Assembly: GCA_947499545.1 (NCBI GenBank)
Contig: CANMOZ010000009.1
Coordinates: forward strand, 1-64,000
Direction of reading: 5' to 3'
DNA: 64,000 bases
Source of the DNA: an uncultured Saccharospirillaceae bacterium
GTDB lineage: Bacteria; Pseudomonadota; Gammaproteobacteria; Pseudomonadales; Oceanobacteraceae
Under the pieces are notes generated by a model. It searched no databases, had not been told where the DNA came from, and saw only the letters and a list, made by a program, of their open reading frames with translations. The position numbers and the translations under genes were made by a program. Below are positions 36,226-46,647 of the stretch, piece by piece. How positions within the stretch are numbered: the first letter of the stretch is position 1; every line of letters starts with the position of its first letter.

Positions 36226-37029
36226 CTACACATCATTGTGTGGCAACACCAAAGGCTTTTTAAAATCGGCTTGATCTAATTGCACCAATGCTTGCTGCAA
36301 GGCATTGCTGTCGAGTGGCCCAACCCTTACCCGATGCAGCGGCCCTTGATGGGTGTTTGAGCGCTGTATAAACACGGGCAATGAACCTAACACCCGTTTC
36401 GCTTTCGCTAAGAATTGCTCAGCGTTTACTTTCGATTGGAAAGCTTCCAACTGTAAAAATCGTCCCACTTCTGGCGCCTGGCGAAGATCAAGCGCTTCTA
36501 TGCGAACCGGTGCGGTCCCTGTGCCGATGTAGCCTAACTTATGCGCTGCGGCGTAGGACAAATCAATGACTCGATTGCCATGAAAAGGACCTCGATCATT
36601 AACCCGTACGATGATTGAACGTCCATTGCGCTTATTCGTCACACGTACAAAACTGGGTAATGGCAGGGTTTTATGGGCTGCGGTCATTTTGTACATATCA
36701 TAGACCTCACCGTTTGAGGTGGTGTGCCCATGAAATTTACGTCCGTACCAAGACGCCATACCATCTTCGGCAAAACCATCGGCAGAGGCCATCGGATAAT
36801 ATTTTTTTCCAAGCACTCGATAGGGTTTATTGCCAGAGCGGCTGAGAGGTTCTCGTTTTGGTTGAGGCTCCTCTACTTGTGAAAGATCCACTCGCCGATC
36901 TGGGCCAGCATCTTGTGACATGCTGTATCGCGACGAAGGCGTTGTGCTACAAGCGCTCAAGAGAAGAGCCACTAGACCCACACAACAACGCCAATTATGT
37001 TTTGAGCCCAAGCTCAGCTCCCAGATCAT
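36226..37029 (-). CDS. rlpA: RlpA, septal-ring lytic transglycosylase lipoprotein
   Basis: This 267-residue outer-membrane lipoprotein (lipobox LLLSAC, Cys27) has a double-psi beta-barrel: MASWYGRKFHGHTTSNGEVY and VRVNDRGPFHGNRVIDLS. A C-terminal SPOR domain (about 185-262) binds denuded glycan at the septum. In Pseudomonas RlpA cleaves peptide-free glycan. It lies 55 bp upstream of dacA and 23 bp downstream of mltB. Confidence 0.95.
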   Translation of the reverse strand: MIWELSLGSKHNWRCCVGLVALLLSACSTTPSSRYSMSQDAGPDRRVDLSQVEEPQPKREPLSRSGNKPYRVLGKKYYPMASADGFAEDGMASWYGRKFHGHTTSNGEVYDMYKMTAAHKTLPLPSFVRVTNKRNGRSIIVRVNDRGPFHGNRVIDLSYAAAHKLGYIGTGTAPVRIEALDLRQAPEVGRFLQLEAFQSKVNAEQFLAKAKRVLGSLPVFIQRSNTHQGPLHRVRVGPLDSNALQQALVQLDQADFKKPLVLPHNDV

Positions 37030-37052
37030 GACTGTGTTCCTACTTAAGCGAC

Positions 37053-38051
37053 TTAGGATTTAAACGCTTTGGATTTCGCCAGCGCTCGACTTAATTCATA
37101 CACTGCTCGAGCGTATAGTCTGCTGCGATTATACCGAGTAATCACATAAAAGTTTTGAAATCCCATGAGGGTTTCTTTGCTTTTCGGTTGTTGATATTCA
37201 ACCAAGGTGACTAAGGTATCATCCTGATAGTGTCCCTTCCAGCGACCATAAGTGGCTAAGTCTTTCAGTTTCACATAAGGTTTCAAGTGCGCGTTGAAAG
37301 TGACGGGTTTGAGCAACGCAATGGGTTTCAAAACCGGTTGGTCTTTTTTCCAGCCGTGCCTAGCCAGGTAATTGGCGACACTGCCGATGGCGTCTTCAGG
37401 ATTCGACCAAATATCCTTTTTGCCATCACCATCAAAATCCACCGCATACGCTCGGAAACTGCTGGGGATAAATTGCCCTAGTCCCATTGCTCCCGCATAA
37501 GAGCCTTTTAACGAGGCAACATCAAACTTTTCCTCACGTGACATCACCAAGTACTCTTTTAATTCACGCCAGAACAGAGGTCTTTTGGGGTAATCAAAAG
37601 CCAACGTCGACAGTGCATCTAAGACTCGATAATCCCCGGTGATGCGCCCGTAGTAGGTTTCAACACCGATAATGGCAGCAATAACGTAAGGATCAACTCC
37701 ATAGGTATAGGCGGCTCGCTCAAAAACCACTCGGTGTTTACGCAAAAACGCCTGCCCCTCTTTGATGCGCTTAGGCTGCAAGAAAATGTCACGGTATTCG
37801 TACCAAGGTTTGGTTTTTTCAGCGGGGCGCTGAATTAACTCCAAAATCCGATCCTGGCGCTCCGCTTTTGCTAAGTACGACGTCAGTTCGGATTCAGTAA
37901 ACTGATGCTCTTTTACCATCTCTTGGATAAAAGCCTTGGCTTTTGGGTGCTGGGCGTACCCTGGCTGCGGGGCGGATGCACTGCCCTCTGCAACTGCAGA
38001 CGCACAGGCCATACATAAGAGTGCTATGTTTGGCCATCGCCATTTAAGCAT
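37053..38051 (-). CDS. mltB: Membrane-bound lytic murein transglycosylase B
   Basis: This 332-residue SLT3-family enzyme cleaves glycan strands to 1,6-anhydro-MurNAc. IIGVETYYGRITGDYRVLDAL holds the catalytic Glu, and the active site continues in GSYAGAMGLGQFIPSSF and DFDGDGKKDIW. The leader is a plain signal peptide rather than a clear lipobox, as in soluble MltB/SltB1 forms. ATG 38051 follows GAGGAG at seven bases; an ATG 15 bases upstream lacks spacing. Confidence 0.95.
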   Translation of the reverse strand: MLKWRWPNIALLCMACASAVAEGSASAPQPGYAQHPKAKAFIQEMVKEHQFTESELTSYLAKAERQDRILELIQRPAEKTKPWYEYRDIFLQPKRIKEGQAFLRKHRVVFERAAYTYGVDPYVIAAIIGVETYYGRITGDYRVLDALSTLAFDYPKRPLFWRELKEYLVMSREEKFDVASLKGSYAGAMGLGQFIPSSFRAYAVDFDGDGKKDIWSNPEDAIGSVANYLARHGWKKDQPVLKPIALLKPVTFNAHLKPYVKLKDLATYGRWKGHYQDDTLVTLVEYQQPKSKETLMGFQNFYVITRYNRSRLYARAVYELSRALAKSKAFKS

Positions 38052-38172
38052 TGTATTTCTCCTCATTGCGATTCATTACGCAATGTTTAGACATCCACTA
38101 AAGTATCCCCTTCTCTGCGAAAGGTTTGCCATGTTTTCTTATCGATCGTGCACCCAGAACCTAACGCTCAGG

Positions 38173-39312
38173 TTAATGCATTCGATGGGTGTAAGCAGCC
38201 ATCACTACTCCAAAGGCTGCCATCAAGGTGACAATAGAAGTGCCACCATAACTGACCAAAGGTAAAGGCACTCCCACCACCGGCAAGATGCCACTCACCA
38301 TACCCACGTTCACAAACACATAAATAAAGAACGTCATCATCAAACTGCCCGCGACGAGACGTGCAAATTTATCGCGTGATTTTGCTGCAATCCAAAGTCC
38401 TCTTGTCACTATCATGAGGTACAAAAACAGCAGCGAACACACGCCTAAAAATCCAAACTCTTCAGCGTGTACAGCAATGATAAAATCGGTATGGCTTTCA
38501 GGAAGAAACTTTAAATGCGCTTGAGTTCCCATCAACCAGCCTTTTCCTTCAATTCCTCCTGACCCAATCGCCGTTTTGGATTGAATAATGTTCCATCCTG
38601 ACCCCAGAGGGTCCGATTCAGGGTTTAAAAAGGTTAAAACTCGCTGCTTCTGATACTCCTTCATGACGAACATCCACATCAAGGCTGCACCCGGTAAGGC
38701 CATCAAGGCAGCTCCCAGCATCACCCGCCAGCGTAACCCTGCAAAAATCAGCACAAAAGCGCCCGAAGCTCCTATAAGAAGCGATGTTCCAAGGTCAGGC
38801 TGCTTTAAAATCAGCACCAAGGGTACAAACAGCAAAATCAAGGCAACAAAGATGTCACGCCAGCGTGGAGGCAAAGGGCGATCCGCCAAGTACCAGGCAA
38901 TCATTAAAGGCACAACCAACTTCATGATTTCCGAGGGCTGAAAACGAAACAACCCAGGAATTTGCAGCCAACGTTGGGCGCCTTTTGCTCCAACGCCAAA
39001 GAGCAATACGCCAATCAAACAAAGAACTCCAACGCCATAAGCCCAAGGGGCAGCCAGTTGCAGCCAACGCGGATGCAGTTGTGCAATGATGATCATGGCG
39101 ACAAAGCCAACGCTGAGATTGATGGCCTGTTTTTTTACCAACAGCATGCTTTCACCACTGCCGCTGTACAGTACAAACAAGCCAACCACTGACAACAATA
39201 ACAACAGTAACAGTAAAGGGAGATCCAACTTCAAACGTTCTGCCAAGGTACGGCGGCGTAAGCGCATGGAGCCTGAACTGTCAGGAAGATGTCTGGAAAA
39301 ATCACTCGGCAT
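38173..39312 (-). CDS. rodA: Rod-shape SEDS glycosyltransferase RodA
   Basis: This 379-residue SEDS-family glycan polymerase of the elongasome has ten membrane helices. Signatures are QPDLGTSLLIGASGAFVL, with the functional Asp, then GKGWLMGTQAHLKFLPESHTDFI (shown by its ends GKGWLMGTQ and LPESHTDFI) and VGVPLPLVSYGG. It overlaps mrdA by 11 bases, so the pair is translationally coupled. Confidence 0.97.
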   Translation of the reverse strand: MPSDFSRHLPDSSGSMRLRRRTLAERLKLDLPLLLLLLLLSVVGLFVLYSGSGESMLLVKKQAINLSVGFVAMIIIAQLHPRWLQLAAPWAYGVGVLCLIGVLLFGVGAKGAQRWLQIPGLFRFQPSEIMKLVVPLMIAWYLADRPLPPRWRDIFVALILLFVPLVLILKQPDLGTSLLIGASGAFVLIFAGLRWRVMLGAALMALPGAALMWMFVMKEYQKQRVLTFLNPESDPLGSGWNIIQSKTAIGSGGIEGKGWLMGTQAHLKFLPESHTDFIIAVHAEEFGFLGVCSLLFLYLMIVTRGLWIAAKSRDKFARLVAGSLMMTFFIYVFVNVGMVSGILPVVGVPLPLVSYGGTSIVTLMAAFGVVMAAYTHRMH

Positions 39313-41197
39313 GCTCAGGCTCTCTTAACGTCTCGTCCTTCTTGGCTTTCGCGGCATCTTCTGCTTGATAGCTTTGTTCCAACTCAAAATAACGATCTAT
39401 AACTTTTTGAGCAATGGGGCCTGCGACTCGCCCTGCAGATTCTGCATTTTCTGCAATCACGGCTATCGCAATTTTAGGGTCATCCATTGGCGCTAAGGCA
39501 ATAAAGAGGGCGTGATCACGATGGCGTTCCGCTAGTGCCTCGGAATCATATTCTTCATTCTGTTTGATTCCCACCACCTGTGCTGTCCCTGTTTTACCGC
39601 CCATACGATAGGTTAGGGAAGGCTGCAAACGGTGTGCTGTTCCTCTCGGAGATGCCACCACGTCTTCGAATGCTTTTAGCATTTTGGTCCAATCTTGATC
39701 TCGTTTCAGTTGGATGTCAGGCCAAGCGTCATCTGCTCGGCGATTAAAGTCGGGGCGATTTAAAAAGTGAGGCTGAATCGTTTTCCCTTTATTCCCAAAG
39801 GCTGCCGTTGCAGTTGCCAACTGTAAAATCGATGCTTGAGTAAAGCCTTGGCCGATGCTCATGTTGACGGTATCGCCAGCATACCAAGCACGGTTTCGAG
39901 CCGCACGTTTCCATTCGCGTGATGGCAATAAACCTGGGCGAGCCCCCCACACATCCACACCCAATTGCTGGCCAAAGCCAAACTCCGATAACGTCTCAAC
40001 CAATCGATCGATGCCTGCTTTAACGGAATACTGATAAAAGTAAGTGTCACAGGATTCAACGATCGCCCGGTGCAAATCCACGACACCATGACCGCCTCTT
40101 TTCCAATCACGGTAATAACGTTCATCGTTATCCAGCCGATACCAACCGGGGTCGTGAATACTCTGCGACCAATTCGTGACACCCGACTGCAACAAGGCGA
40201 GCCCCATAAAGGGTTTAATGGTCGAGCCCGGGGGGTATAGTCCACGAACGGCTCGATTGAATAACGGCAAATCAGGGTTATCTCGGAGTTGGCTATAGTC
40301 TTTGGTCGATATGCCAGTGACAAAGAGATTCGCATCAAATGAGGGCGCAGACACCATGGCTAAGATGCCCCCATTTTTAACATCGATTGCTACCAACGCA
40401 CCCCGGCGCTCTCCAAAAGCCTTCATACCCGCCAGCTGTAACTCTATATCCAGGTATAGATTCAGTTGCTCACCTGGACTCGGTGCATCCTTTGATAAGA
40501 CACGTAACACTCGCCCGCGAGCATTGGTTTCGACCTTGCGATACCCAACATCGCCATGCAGCAGGTGTTCATACTGACGCTCAATCCCTGTTTTTCCCAT
40601 GCGACGAGTCGCTGCATATTTGATAGGGTCAATGCTCTCTGCCTCTTTCTCATTAATGCTGCCAACGTACCCCAGCACGTGCGCGGTAGCCTCACCGTAG
40701 GGGTAATACCGCACCAATTCGGCTTCAACTTCCACGCCTGGTAAAAAGTATTGATTAACCGCTAAAACGGCAATTTCTTCATCACTTAAACGTTGTTTCA
40801 ATACGACGGATTGGAACGGCCGACTCACTTGTCCTAAACGTTTGTGAAACCGTTCGATGTCTTCTTCTTTCAGATCAATCAACCCTTGAAGAGAAATGAG
40901 GGTCTGATCTAAGTTTTCAACGCGCTCTTTCACCAACATTAAACTGTAAGATGGACGATTATCTGCTAACAAACGTCCTCTGCGATCGTAAATCAAACCA
41001 CGTGTTGGGCGTTCCGGTTGCAATTGCACGCGGTTCTTTTCGGAAAGTGTGGTGTAAGTTTCATGCTGATGAATTTGCAAGTAAGCCATCCGCGTGACCA
41101 GGGCTCCCATCATCATCATCATCAACGTCCACATTGCCCAAGTCCGACGCTGATACATGCGCCGCTCGGCTTTTGGATCGCTTAACGCAATACTCAT
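39302..41197 (-). CDS. mrdA: Penicillin-binding protein 2 (elongation transpeptidase)
   Basis: This 631-residue class B PBP cross-links lateral-wall peptidoglycan with RodA. It has one N-terminal membrane helix and a pedestal domain with RPTRGLIYDRRGRLLADNRP. The transpeptidase boxes are STIKPF (SxxK), SCD in VESCDTYFYQ, and KTGTAQ. Length and order match E. coli and Pseudomonas PBP2. Confidence 0.97.
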   Translation of the reverse strand: MSIALSDPKAERRMYQRRTWAMWTLMMMMMGALVTRMAYLQIHQHETYTTLSEKNRVQLQPERPTRGLIYDRRGRLLADNRPSYSLMLVKERVENLDQTLISLQGLIDLKEEDIERFHKRLGQVSRPFQSVVLKQRLSDEEIAVLAVNQYFLPGVEVEAELVRYYPYGEATAHVLGYVGSINEKEAESIDPIKYAATRRMGKTGIERQYEHLLHGDVGYRKVETNARGRVLRVLSKDAPSPGEQLNLYLDIELQLAGMKAFGERRGALVAIDVKNGGILAMVSAPSFDANLFVTGISTKDYSQLRDNPDLPLFNRAVRGLYPPGSTIKPFMGLALLQSGVTNWSQSIHDPGWYRLDNDERYYRDWKRGGHGVVDLHRAIVESCDTYFYQYSVKAGIDRLVETLSEFGFGQQLGVDVWGARPGLLPSREWKRAARNRAWYAGDTVNMSIGQGFTQASILQLATATAAFGNKGKTIQPHFLNRPDFNRRADDAWPDIQLKRDQDWTKMLKAFEDVVASPRGTAHRLQPSLTYRMGGKTGTAQVVGIKQNEEYDSEALAERHRDHALFIALAPMDDPKIAIAVIAENAESAGRVAGPIAQKVIDRYFELEQSYQAEDAAKAKKDETLREPEHAE

Positions 41198-41298
41198 GAA
41201 AAAATATGAATCCTAAAAAAAGGTGTCAATCATTGCAGTGTATGCTTTTTTTAGGCGGGTCTGAAGATACTTGTGCCAGAGCGGTAGGTTTTTGCTCA

Positions 41299-41481
41299 TC
41301 AATGATGGGGTTTTATGTCATTTGTGTCGTCAATACAGGTTGTCGATGCGTAATCCCACTGCCCGCCGGAATCCAGGCATTGATCAATCGAAAAAAAGTC
41401 GGTGAATGGTTTTACAAGAAAAAGAGAAAGCAAAAAAATACCCGTTATAAAACTTAAACCCACAATGGTGTTTCCGTTCAT
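41299..41481 (-). CDS. Small single-pass membrane protein, CxxxGGxW...C motif
   Basis: This protein of about 60 residues has one membrane helix (IVGLSFITGIFLLSLFLV) and the tail CLDSGGQWDYASTTC. The paired Cys with GGxW recurs in small uncharacterised proteobacterial proteins. ATG 41481 follows GAGG by five bases. It sits between mrdA and rlmH on the same strand. Function unknown. Confidence 0.6.
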   Translation of the reverse strand: MNGNTIVGLSFITGIFLLSLFLVKPFTDFFSIDQCLDSGGQWDYASTTCIDDTNDIKPHH

Positions 41482-41697
41482 AACCACCTCTCTTTGTCCA
41501 TCACTCAATCGCTTTCACTTCTGCAAGCAACCTCGAAGGAGTAAAGAATACCGTTTAAAGAAAGTCGATGGCCACTTTTTTCCGAAATTTTTATTTTGCT
41601 AAAGGGTTATAGGATGGTTGGGGGAAGCATATGACTCTTTCATCCGTTTATATGAAAGAGCATTTCTAGGTGATCAAATGGATTGATATTTCATAGC

Positions 41698-42165
41698 TTA
41701 CTTATGATAGGGATGACCTTGTAAGAGCGACCAGGCGCGATAGAGTTGCTCCGCAACGAGTATGCGCACCATTGGGTGAGGCAGTGTTAAGGGAGAAAGC
41801 GACCACAGTTGATCTGCTCGCTGGCGACATTCAGGTGATAAACCTTCCGGGCCACCGATCAATAGACTCAGGTTTTGACCACTCATTTGCCAATCGGCTA
41901 ACTGTTCTGAGAGTTGCTCCGTTGACCATGGTTTGCCTTTTAAATCCAGCGCGACGACTCGATCTTGTTTGCCAATGGCGTTTAACATCGCTTGGCCTTC
42001 TTTCTGAATCATCCGGCCAACGTCCGCATTTTTCCCTCGTACCGTTAATGGCACTTCAACCAACTCTAAACTTAACGACGCAGGCAAACGCTTCTGGTAT
42101 TCGTGATACCCCTGAACAACCCAATTGGGCATTTTGGTACCAACACCAATCAGTTGAATACGCAT
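41698..42165 (-). CDS. rlmH: 23S rRNA pseudouridine-1915 N3-methyltransferase
   Basis: This 155-residue SPOUT methyltransferase has exactly the E. coli length. [13 protein letters not shown] starts it, LIGGPEGL forms the knotted SAM site, and [19 protein letters not shown] is the canonical tail. The frame is open 25 codons further upstream, but the family start is ATG 42165. It lies 154 bp downstream of rsfS. Confidence 0.96.
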   Translation of the reverse strand: MRIQLIGVGTKMPNWVVQGYHEYQKRLPASLSLELVEVPLTVRGKNADVGRMIQKEGQAMLNAIGKQDRVVALDLKGKPWSTEQLSEQLADWQMSGQNLSLLIGGPEGLSPECRQRADQLWSLSPLTLPHPMVRILVAEQLYRAWSLLQGHPYHK

Positions 42166-42319
42166 AGACATACATCCAATGATGATTAAGTGCCTGCTTG
42201 ATGACGCAAGCGATGAAGACAGGTGATTCGTGAAACACAACCAAGGTACAGCTGAGTGAGGGCAACCACTGCGAATTGCCCTGCGACAGCCTCTGGTAAG
42301 GGGCTAGACTCTGCCTAAC

Positions 42320-42670
42320 TTATTCTGTTGCGGTGTCTTTAGTCAGAGCCGGTGTCATCCAAAGACGCTCAAGGTCATAGAACTCTCTTGCCTGAGCCGT
42401 CATAACATGACAAACCACATCGTTTAGATCGAGCAAAACCCAGTCGGATTTTCCGCTGCCTTCAGCACTGCCCGTGCGCACATTGTGTGATTTTACCACT
42501 TCGTGGAGGTGTTCAAGGGCGGCTTGAATATGACGTGTGGAGGTACCTGTGGCAACGACCATGTAGTCGGTGACTTGGGTCTTATCACGAACATCCAGAA
42601 TTTGGATGTCTTGGGCTTTCATGTCTTCCAGTGCCTGGATAACCAGGTCTTTCAATTGTTCCGCTTGCAT
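42320..42670 (-). CDS. rsfS: Ribosome silencing factor
   Basis: This 116-residue RsfS/YbeB protein binds uL14 and blocks subunit joining under starvation. The segments MKAQDIQILDVRDKTQVTDY, VATGTSTRHIQA and DWVLLDLNDVVCHVM are family-typical. It lies 24 bp after nadD. Confidence 0.96.
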   Translation of the reverse strand: MQAEQLKDLVIQALEDMKAQDIQILDVRDKTQVTDYMVVATGTSTRHIQAALEHLHEVVKSHNVRTGSAEGSGKSDWVLLDLNDVVCHVMTAQAREFYDLERLWMTPALTKDTATE

Positions 42671-42694
42671 TATTTACCGTGAATTATTGATACG

Positions 42695-43351
42695 TCAGGG
42701 ACGGTAGAGTTGGTGTTCACCTATATAACTCAACACCCCCTCTGGTATTAAATAGCGTGGCGATCGCCCTTCGGCAACCATTTGGCGTATTTCAGTTGAA
42801 GAAATGGCCAAATCCCTCAAGTCGAGACTGTAACAGGCTCCGCTCGTCGACGCCAATAAGTCTTCAATACTTGCCACCTCGGCTTGCTGCTGCCATTCAT
42901 GTAATGGGCCTGATCTTGGCATGCAGTAGCCTGGCCGGCTAATCACTAACACATTGATGGATCTAACAAATTCCTCCCATCGGTGCCACTTATCTAAGCC
43001 AGCCGCCGCGTCTGAACCGAGCACCCACGTCCAAGCGATGTTAGGAAAAAGTTTCTTAAGCTGCATCAAGGTTTGGTAACTGTAACTGGTTACTTCGGGT
43101 GACCTTATTTCAACATCATCCACCACTAACCCTGACTCGGCCTCGACCGATCGCTGCAGCATCGCCAAGCGGTGCTCAACCGTTGCCTGAGGTTGAGGGC
43201 GGTGTGGCGGCACCGCATTAGGGATCAAGCGTACTTCGTCAAACCCTAAATTGAGAACATCCAGCGCAAGACGCAAATGTCCATTGTGCACGGGATCAAA
43301 GGTTCCCCCCAATAAGGCTACGCTTGGGCCCGAATGCTTATTGGCGGACAT
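42695..43351 (-). CDS. nadD: Nicotinate-nucleotide adenylyltransferase
   Basis: This enzyme of about 218 residues adenylates nicotinate mononucleotide in NAD synthesis. [17 protein letters not shown] is the nucleotidyltransferase motif (HxGH), and ISSTEIRQM is the second ATP site. ATG 43351 has AGGGGATGGG upstream at workable spacing; an ATG six bases earlier is alternative. It overlaps the end of proA by 14 bases. Confidence 0.95.
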   Translation of the reverse strand: MSANKHSGPSVALLGGTFDPVHNGHLRLALDVLNLGFDEVRLIPNAVPPHRPQPQATVEHRLAMLQRSVEAESGLVVDDVEIRSPEVTSYSYQTLMQLKKLFPNIAWTWVLGSDAAAGLDKWHRWEEFVRSINVLVISRPGYCMPRSGPLHEWQQQAEVASIEDLLASTSGACYSLDLRDLAISSTEIRQMVAEGRSPRYLIPEGVLSYIGEHQLYRP

Positions 43352-44609
43352 GCCCATCCCCTAAAACGACGTACTTCTGGTTGGTTAATCCTTCAAGTCC
43401 AACAGGGCCGCGCACGTGTATTTTGTCCGTTGAAATACCAATTTCAGCGCCTAGCCCGTACTCAAACCCATCGGCAAAACGTGTCGATGCATTCACCATA
43501 ACAGAACTGGAATCGACTTCTCGTAAGAAACGACGGCTTTGTTGATAATCTTGTGTCACGATCGCGTCGGTATGATGAGAACCATAATGATTGATATGAG
43601 TAATGGCGGCATCCAAATCGGATACGGCTTTGATGGATAACACGGGAGCAAGGTATTCCGTACTCCAATCGTCTTCGGAAGCCAACGACACCTTTGCTCC
43701 TTCAATGGAACCTAACGCTTTCATACTGACTTCACATAATCGTAACTCTACACCTTTCTCTGCATATGACTTGGCTAACTCTGGCAGCAAATACAGTTTG
43801 GTGTGATCAATCAATAACGTTTCCATCGCATTACAGACACCGTATCGGTGCGTTTTCGCATTGATTGCGATGTTGATGGCGTCCTGGTCTTTTGCACATT
43901 CGGCAATGTAGACGTGGCAAATACCATCTAGATGTTTAATCACGGGCATTTTCGCTTCAGCGGCAACACGCTCAATCAACCCTTTCCCGCCTCTTGGAAC
44001 GATCACATCGACCCATTCTTTGGCATTCAACATGGCGGATACCCAAGCACGATCCGTAGATTTTAGAATCTGAACGGCGGTGGTTGGCAAGCCTGCCTGT
44101 TCCAACCCCTTTTCAATGCAACGAGCCAAGGCTTGATTAGAGTGGAATGATTCGCTGCCACCTCTCAGCAAACACGCATTTCCTGACTTCAAACACAGAG
44201 CAGCCGCGTCAATGGTGACATTGGGTCTCGATTCGTAAATGATGCCAATCACGCCTAAAGGGGAACGCATCTTTCCTATTTGAATACCGCTTGGGCGATA
44301 ATTCATATCCGTGATGCCACCCACAGGATCGGCCAGTGCAGCCACCTGTGATAACCCCTCACACATGCCTTGGATACGTTCCGGGTTCAGCGCCAATCGG
44401 TCCAGTAATGCCTCATCCAACCCTTTTGCTTTCCCTGCCGCTAAATCTTGCTCGTTGGCCTGAATTATGGATTGAGTCTGTTCTTGAATAACCTGAGCAA
44501 TATTCAACAAGGCTTGGTTTTTGACCGCGGTTTGCGCTTGTGCCAGTTCATTAGCTGCCGTTCTGGCCGCCTGAGCCTGAGCCAAAAACGCCTCAATCTC
44601 AGCCATCAT
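43338..44609 (-). CDS. proA: Gamma-glutamyl phosphate reductase
   Basis: This 423-residue proline-biosynthesis enzyme reduces gamma-glutamyl phosphate. [45 protein letters not shown], the catalytic-Cys segment [11 protein letters not shown] and [20 protein letters not shown] are diagnostic. AGGAG precedes the ATG. It heads the minus-strand cluster down to dacA. Confidence 0.97.
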   Translation of the reverse strand: MMAEIEAFLAQAQAARTAANELAQAQTAVKNQALLNIAQVIQEQTQSIIQANEQDLAAGKAKGLDEALLDRLALNPERIQGMCEGLSQVAALADPVGGITDMNYRPSGIQIGKMRSPLGVIGIIYESRPNVTIDAAALCLKSGNACLLRGGSESFHSNQALARCIEKGLEQAGLPTTAVQILKSTDRAWVSAMLNAKEWVDVIVPRGGKGLIERVAAEAKMPVIKHLDGICHVYIAECAKDQDAINIAINAKTHRYGVCNAMETLLIDHTKLYLLPELAKSYAEKGVELRLCEVSMKALGSIEGAKVSLASEDDWSTEYLAPVLSIKAVSDLDAAITHINHYGSHHTDAIVTQDYQQSRRFLREVDSSSVMVNASTRFADGFEYGLGAEIGISTDKIHVRGPVGLEGLTNQKYVVLGDGHVRQ

Positions 44610-44735
44610 CTGAAATCTCCTATGCTTGATGAATGCAGTGTACCTAAGGGGAAGAGTCGTGAGAAGCCTACTGCAATGAGTGACGCCTTCCGGTTAGGTG
44701 TCCAGCTTCAGGAATACTCGTGGGGATAACCTGAC

Positions 44736-45656
44736 ATGCAATGGGAAATAATTGCCACTCACGGAAACCATGCTTGGCGGCAACTGCTTTTCTGTCTGTC
44801 TGCCATCATTTTGAGTTACGCATGGGTCGTCTCCACCACTGAGGAGGTCGGTGCTTGGATTTCGTTGGGTTTTGGTTTTGCCTACCTCAGCAATGGACTC
44901 TTCTTTCTACAGCAATGGCCACACTCTCAGTGGGTAAAATTAAGTATTTTATGCCTCTTTATAGGTTGGTTGGTTTTTGCGTTTCACTACGATCAGATCC
45001 TCAGCCCAATCTGGATTGCCCCATTGGTTTTAATGATCAGCCTTTCATTTGAAATTGGTTTAATGGTGCTTAGCTTCTTCACACTTGCCCTAATTGCCAT
45101 TTCCAGCTGGGACAATCAATGGCCGAATCAACTCTACGCATGGCAGTACATTGGACTCTGTTTATTAATGATCGTGCTCGCAGCGCATCGAAATCAATGG
45201 CGCACGACTCTAATGCCACTTTTGCACTTCAACGTTGACCAAAACATTTATTATGCGAGCTACCTCAATGCTTACTTAGACCGAGAAATACATCGCTGTG
45301 AACGCGAAGGGACTGGGTTAGTCATTGCCGCTCTATTGATTGATGTTAGAGACAAAAAGCACAGCAATACACATTTCAGTGACTTTTACCCAAAACTTCA
45401 AAGCAGCATTCGCCCCTTTGATGGATTATTTAAATATCAACATGGGCTTATCATGGTCTTGCCCTATTTTACTGCACATGAAGCGCTGGCTTTTTGCCAA
45501 AACGCTTTAGATCAGTTGAGTGTCAAAGCCTATATTGGCATTAGCCGCTACAATCTTGACCAAAATCCTAGCCATTTAATAGAAAGAGCCTGGCTTTCTG
45601 CAAAAACGGCTGAAGATCAACAAAAGCCTTGGAAGCTCGACGATGATCAGCCATGA
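44736..45656 (+). CDS. Membrane protein with degenerate GGDEF domain (first of pair)
   Basis: This 306-residue protein has about six membrane helices in residues 15-155, then a cytoplasmic domain of about 145 residues. The frame of a diguanylate cyclase is visible (YLDREIHRCEREGTGLVIAA, then FDGLFKYQHGLIMVLP). The GGDEF signature is replaced by YQHGL, so it cannot be a standard cyclase. It is divergent from proA and overlaps the next gene by 14 bases. It may bind nucleotide or partner proteins; this is inference. Confidence 0.72.
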   Translation: MQWEIIATHGNHAWRQLLFCLSAIILSYAWVVSTTEEVGAWISLGFGFAYLSNGLFFLQQWPHSQWVKLSILCLFIGWLVFAFHYDQILSPIWIAPLVLMISLSFEIGLMVLSFFTLALIAISSWDNQWPNQLYAWQYIGLCLLMIVLAAHRNQWRTTLMPLLHFNVDQNIYYASYLNAYLDREIHRCEREGTGLVIAALLIDVRDKKHSNTHFSDFYPKLQSSIRPFDGLFKYQHGLIMVLPYFTAHEALAFCQNALDQLSVKAYIGISRYNLDQNPSHLIERAWLSAKTAEDQQKPWKLDDDQP

Positions 45657-46608
45657 ACGCAAACCTATTCGCTTGCTCTTTTTAATGTTTTGGAGTTGGA
45701 GCAATGCTACCTTAGCATTGCTGCTGGATTTCCCTACGTTAATACTGCCCTTTATGCTGAGTGGCTTTTTCGCTCTCTGTGCGATTGTGATGGGCAGTAT
45801 TCATGACCGTTGGTGGTATAATCAAGAATTTAAGTTGGCGGTCGCTTGCGCTTGCTATGTTGTTTGGCTGACGCCATGGCCGCATGCAGCCCTTTGGCTT
45901 ATATTAACGTCCTGGGTTTGGCTGCTCGCTTTCATCGATGAGTGTCACCCATTCCAGTACCGTTTGTTTATTGCCTCAGCAACGCTCATCAATGCCTTAC
46001 TTCTAACGATGGGGTCGGAAGGGAACAACGTTTTCTTTTTGATTTATCACAATCTATCGCTCGCCTGCATTGCGATTTACGTCAATTTCTATTTACTAGA
46101 AGAGCATAAACGCGTTGCCAATAATGCCAGCGTTGAGCCCCTTTCCGGTGCCTACAGCGAATCACATCTTAGGCGCCGTTTATTACAAGAAGTGGCTCGC
46201 TCAAAATACACTAAGCGGGCACTGTCTATCCTAATTTTTAAAGTCGAGGATTTCGATTTATTTGAGGAAGGGCTTGCCACGCGAGTGCTGAAGCAGTTTC
46301 TTAATGCGTATCGCGTCTCTGTGACGACCCAAATTCGAGCCGGCGACGAGGTCTACTATCTTGGCCATGGAGACTTTTTGCTACTACTACCCAATTGCAA
46401 TGAAGAAGGCTCTCTCGTGCTCAAAGAGCGCTTGATTCGACAATTGGAATCACGCGCCTGGCCTGTACTTGGTAGCATCCATTTAATCGTTGGCTTTGCG
46501 ACCCACAATGATACAGAAAGCGCGGATGAAATGCTTGCTAGAGCACGGCACCAACTGAACAAACAACAAAAAACGGCTTTACGCCTAGTCGCTTTTGCTG
46601 ATAGTTAA
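45643..46608 (+). CDS. Membrane protein with degenerate GGDEF domain (second of pair)
   Basis: This 321-residue protein has about six membrane helices (about 8-150). The GGDEF-like domain starts at VEPLSGAYSESHLRRRLLQE, matching the DxLTGLxNRRxL entry motif, and has GHGDF in place of GGDEF, followed by LLLLP. The second Gly becomes His and the catalytic Glu is lost. It has the same layout as the gene it overlaps, which suggests an ancient tandem duplication. Confidence 0.75.
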   Translation: MISHERKPIRLLFLMFWSWSNATLALLLDFPTLILPFMLSGFFALCAIVMGSIHDRWWYNQEFKLAVACACYVVWLTPWPHAALWLILTSWVWLLAFIDECHPFQYRLFIASATLINALLLTMGSEGNNVFFLIYHNLSLACIAIYVNFYLLEEHKRVANNASVEPLSGAYSESHLRRRLLQEVARSKYTKRALSILIFKVEDFDLFEEGLATRVLKQFLNAYRVSVTTQIRAGDEVYYLGHGDFLLLLPNCNEEGSLVLKERLIRQLESRAWPVLGSIHLIVGFATHNDTESADEMLARARHQLNKQQKTALRLVAFADS

Positions 46609-46647
46609 AAGGGGCGTGTCTCAGCAAGTTAACATTTCAAGGATCGG

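Noticed and set aside
39859-40338. 159-codon frame inside mrdA
   Set aside because: Shadow frame of the PBP2 gene on the same strand; PBP2 motifs are all in the longer frame.
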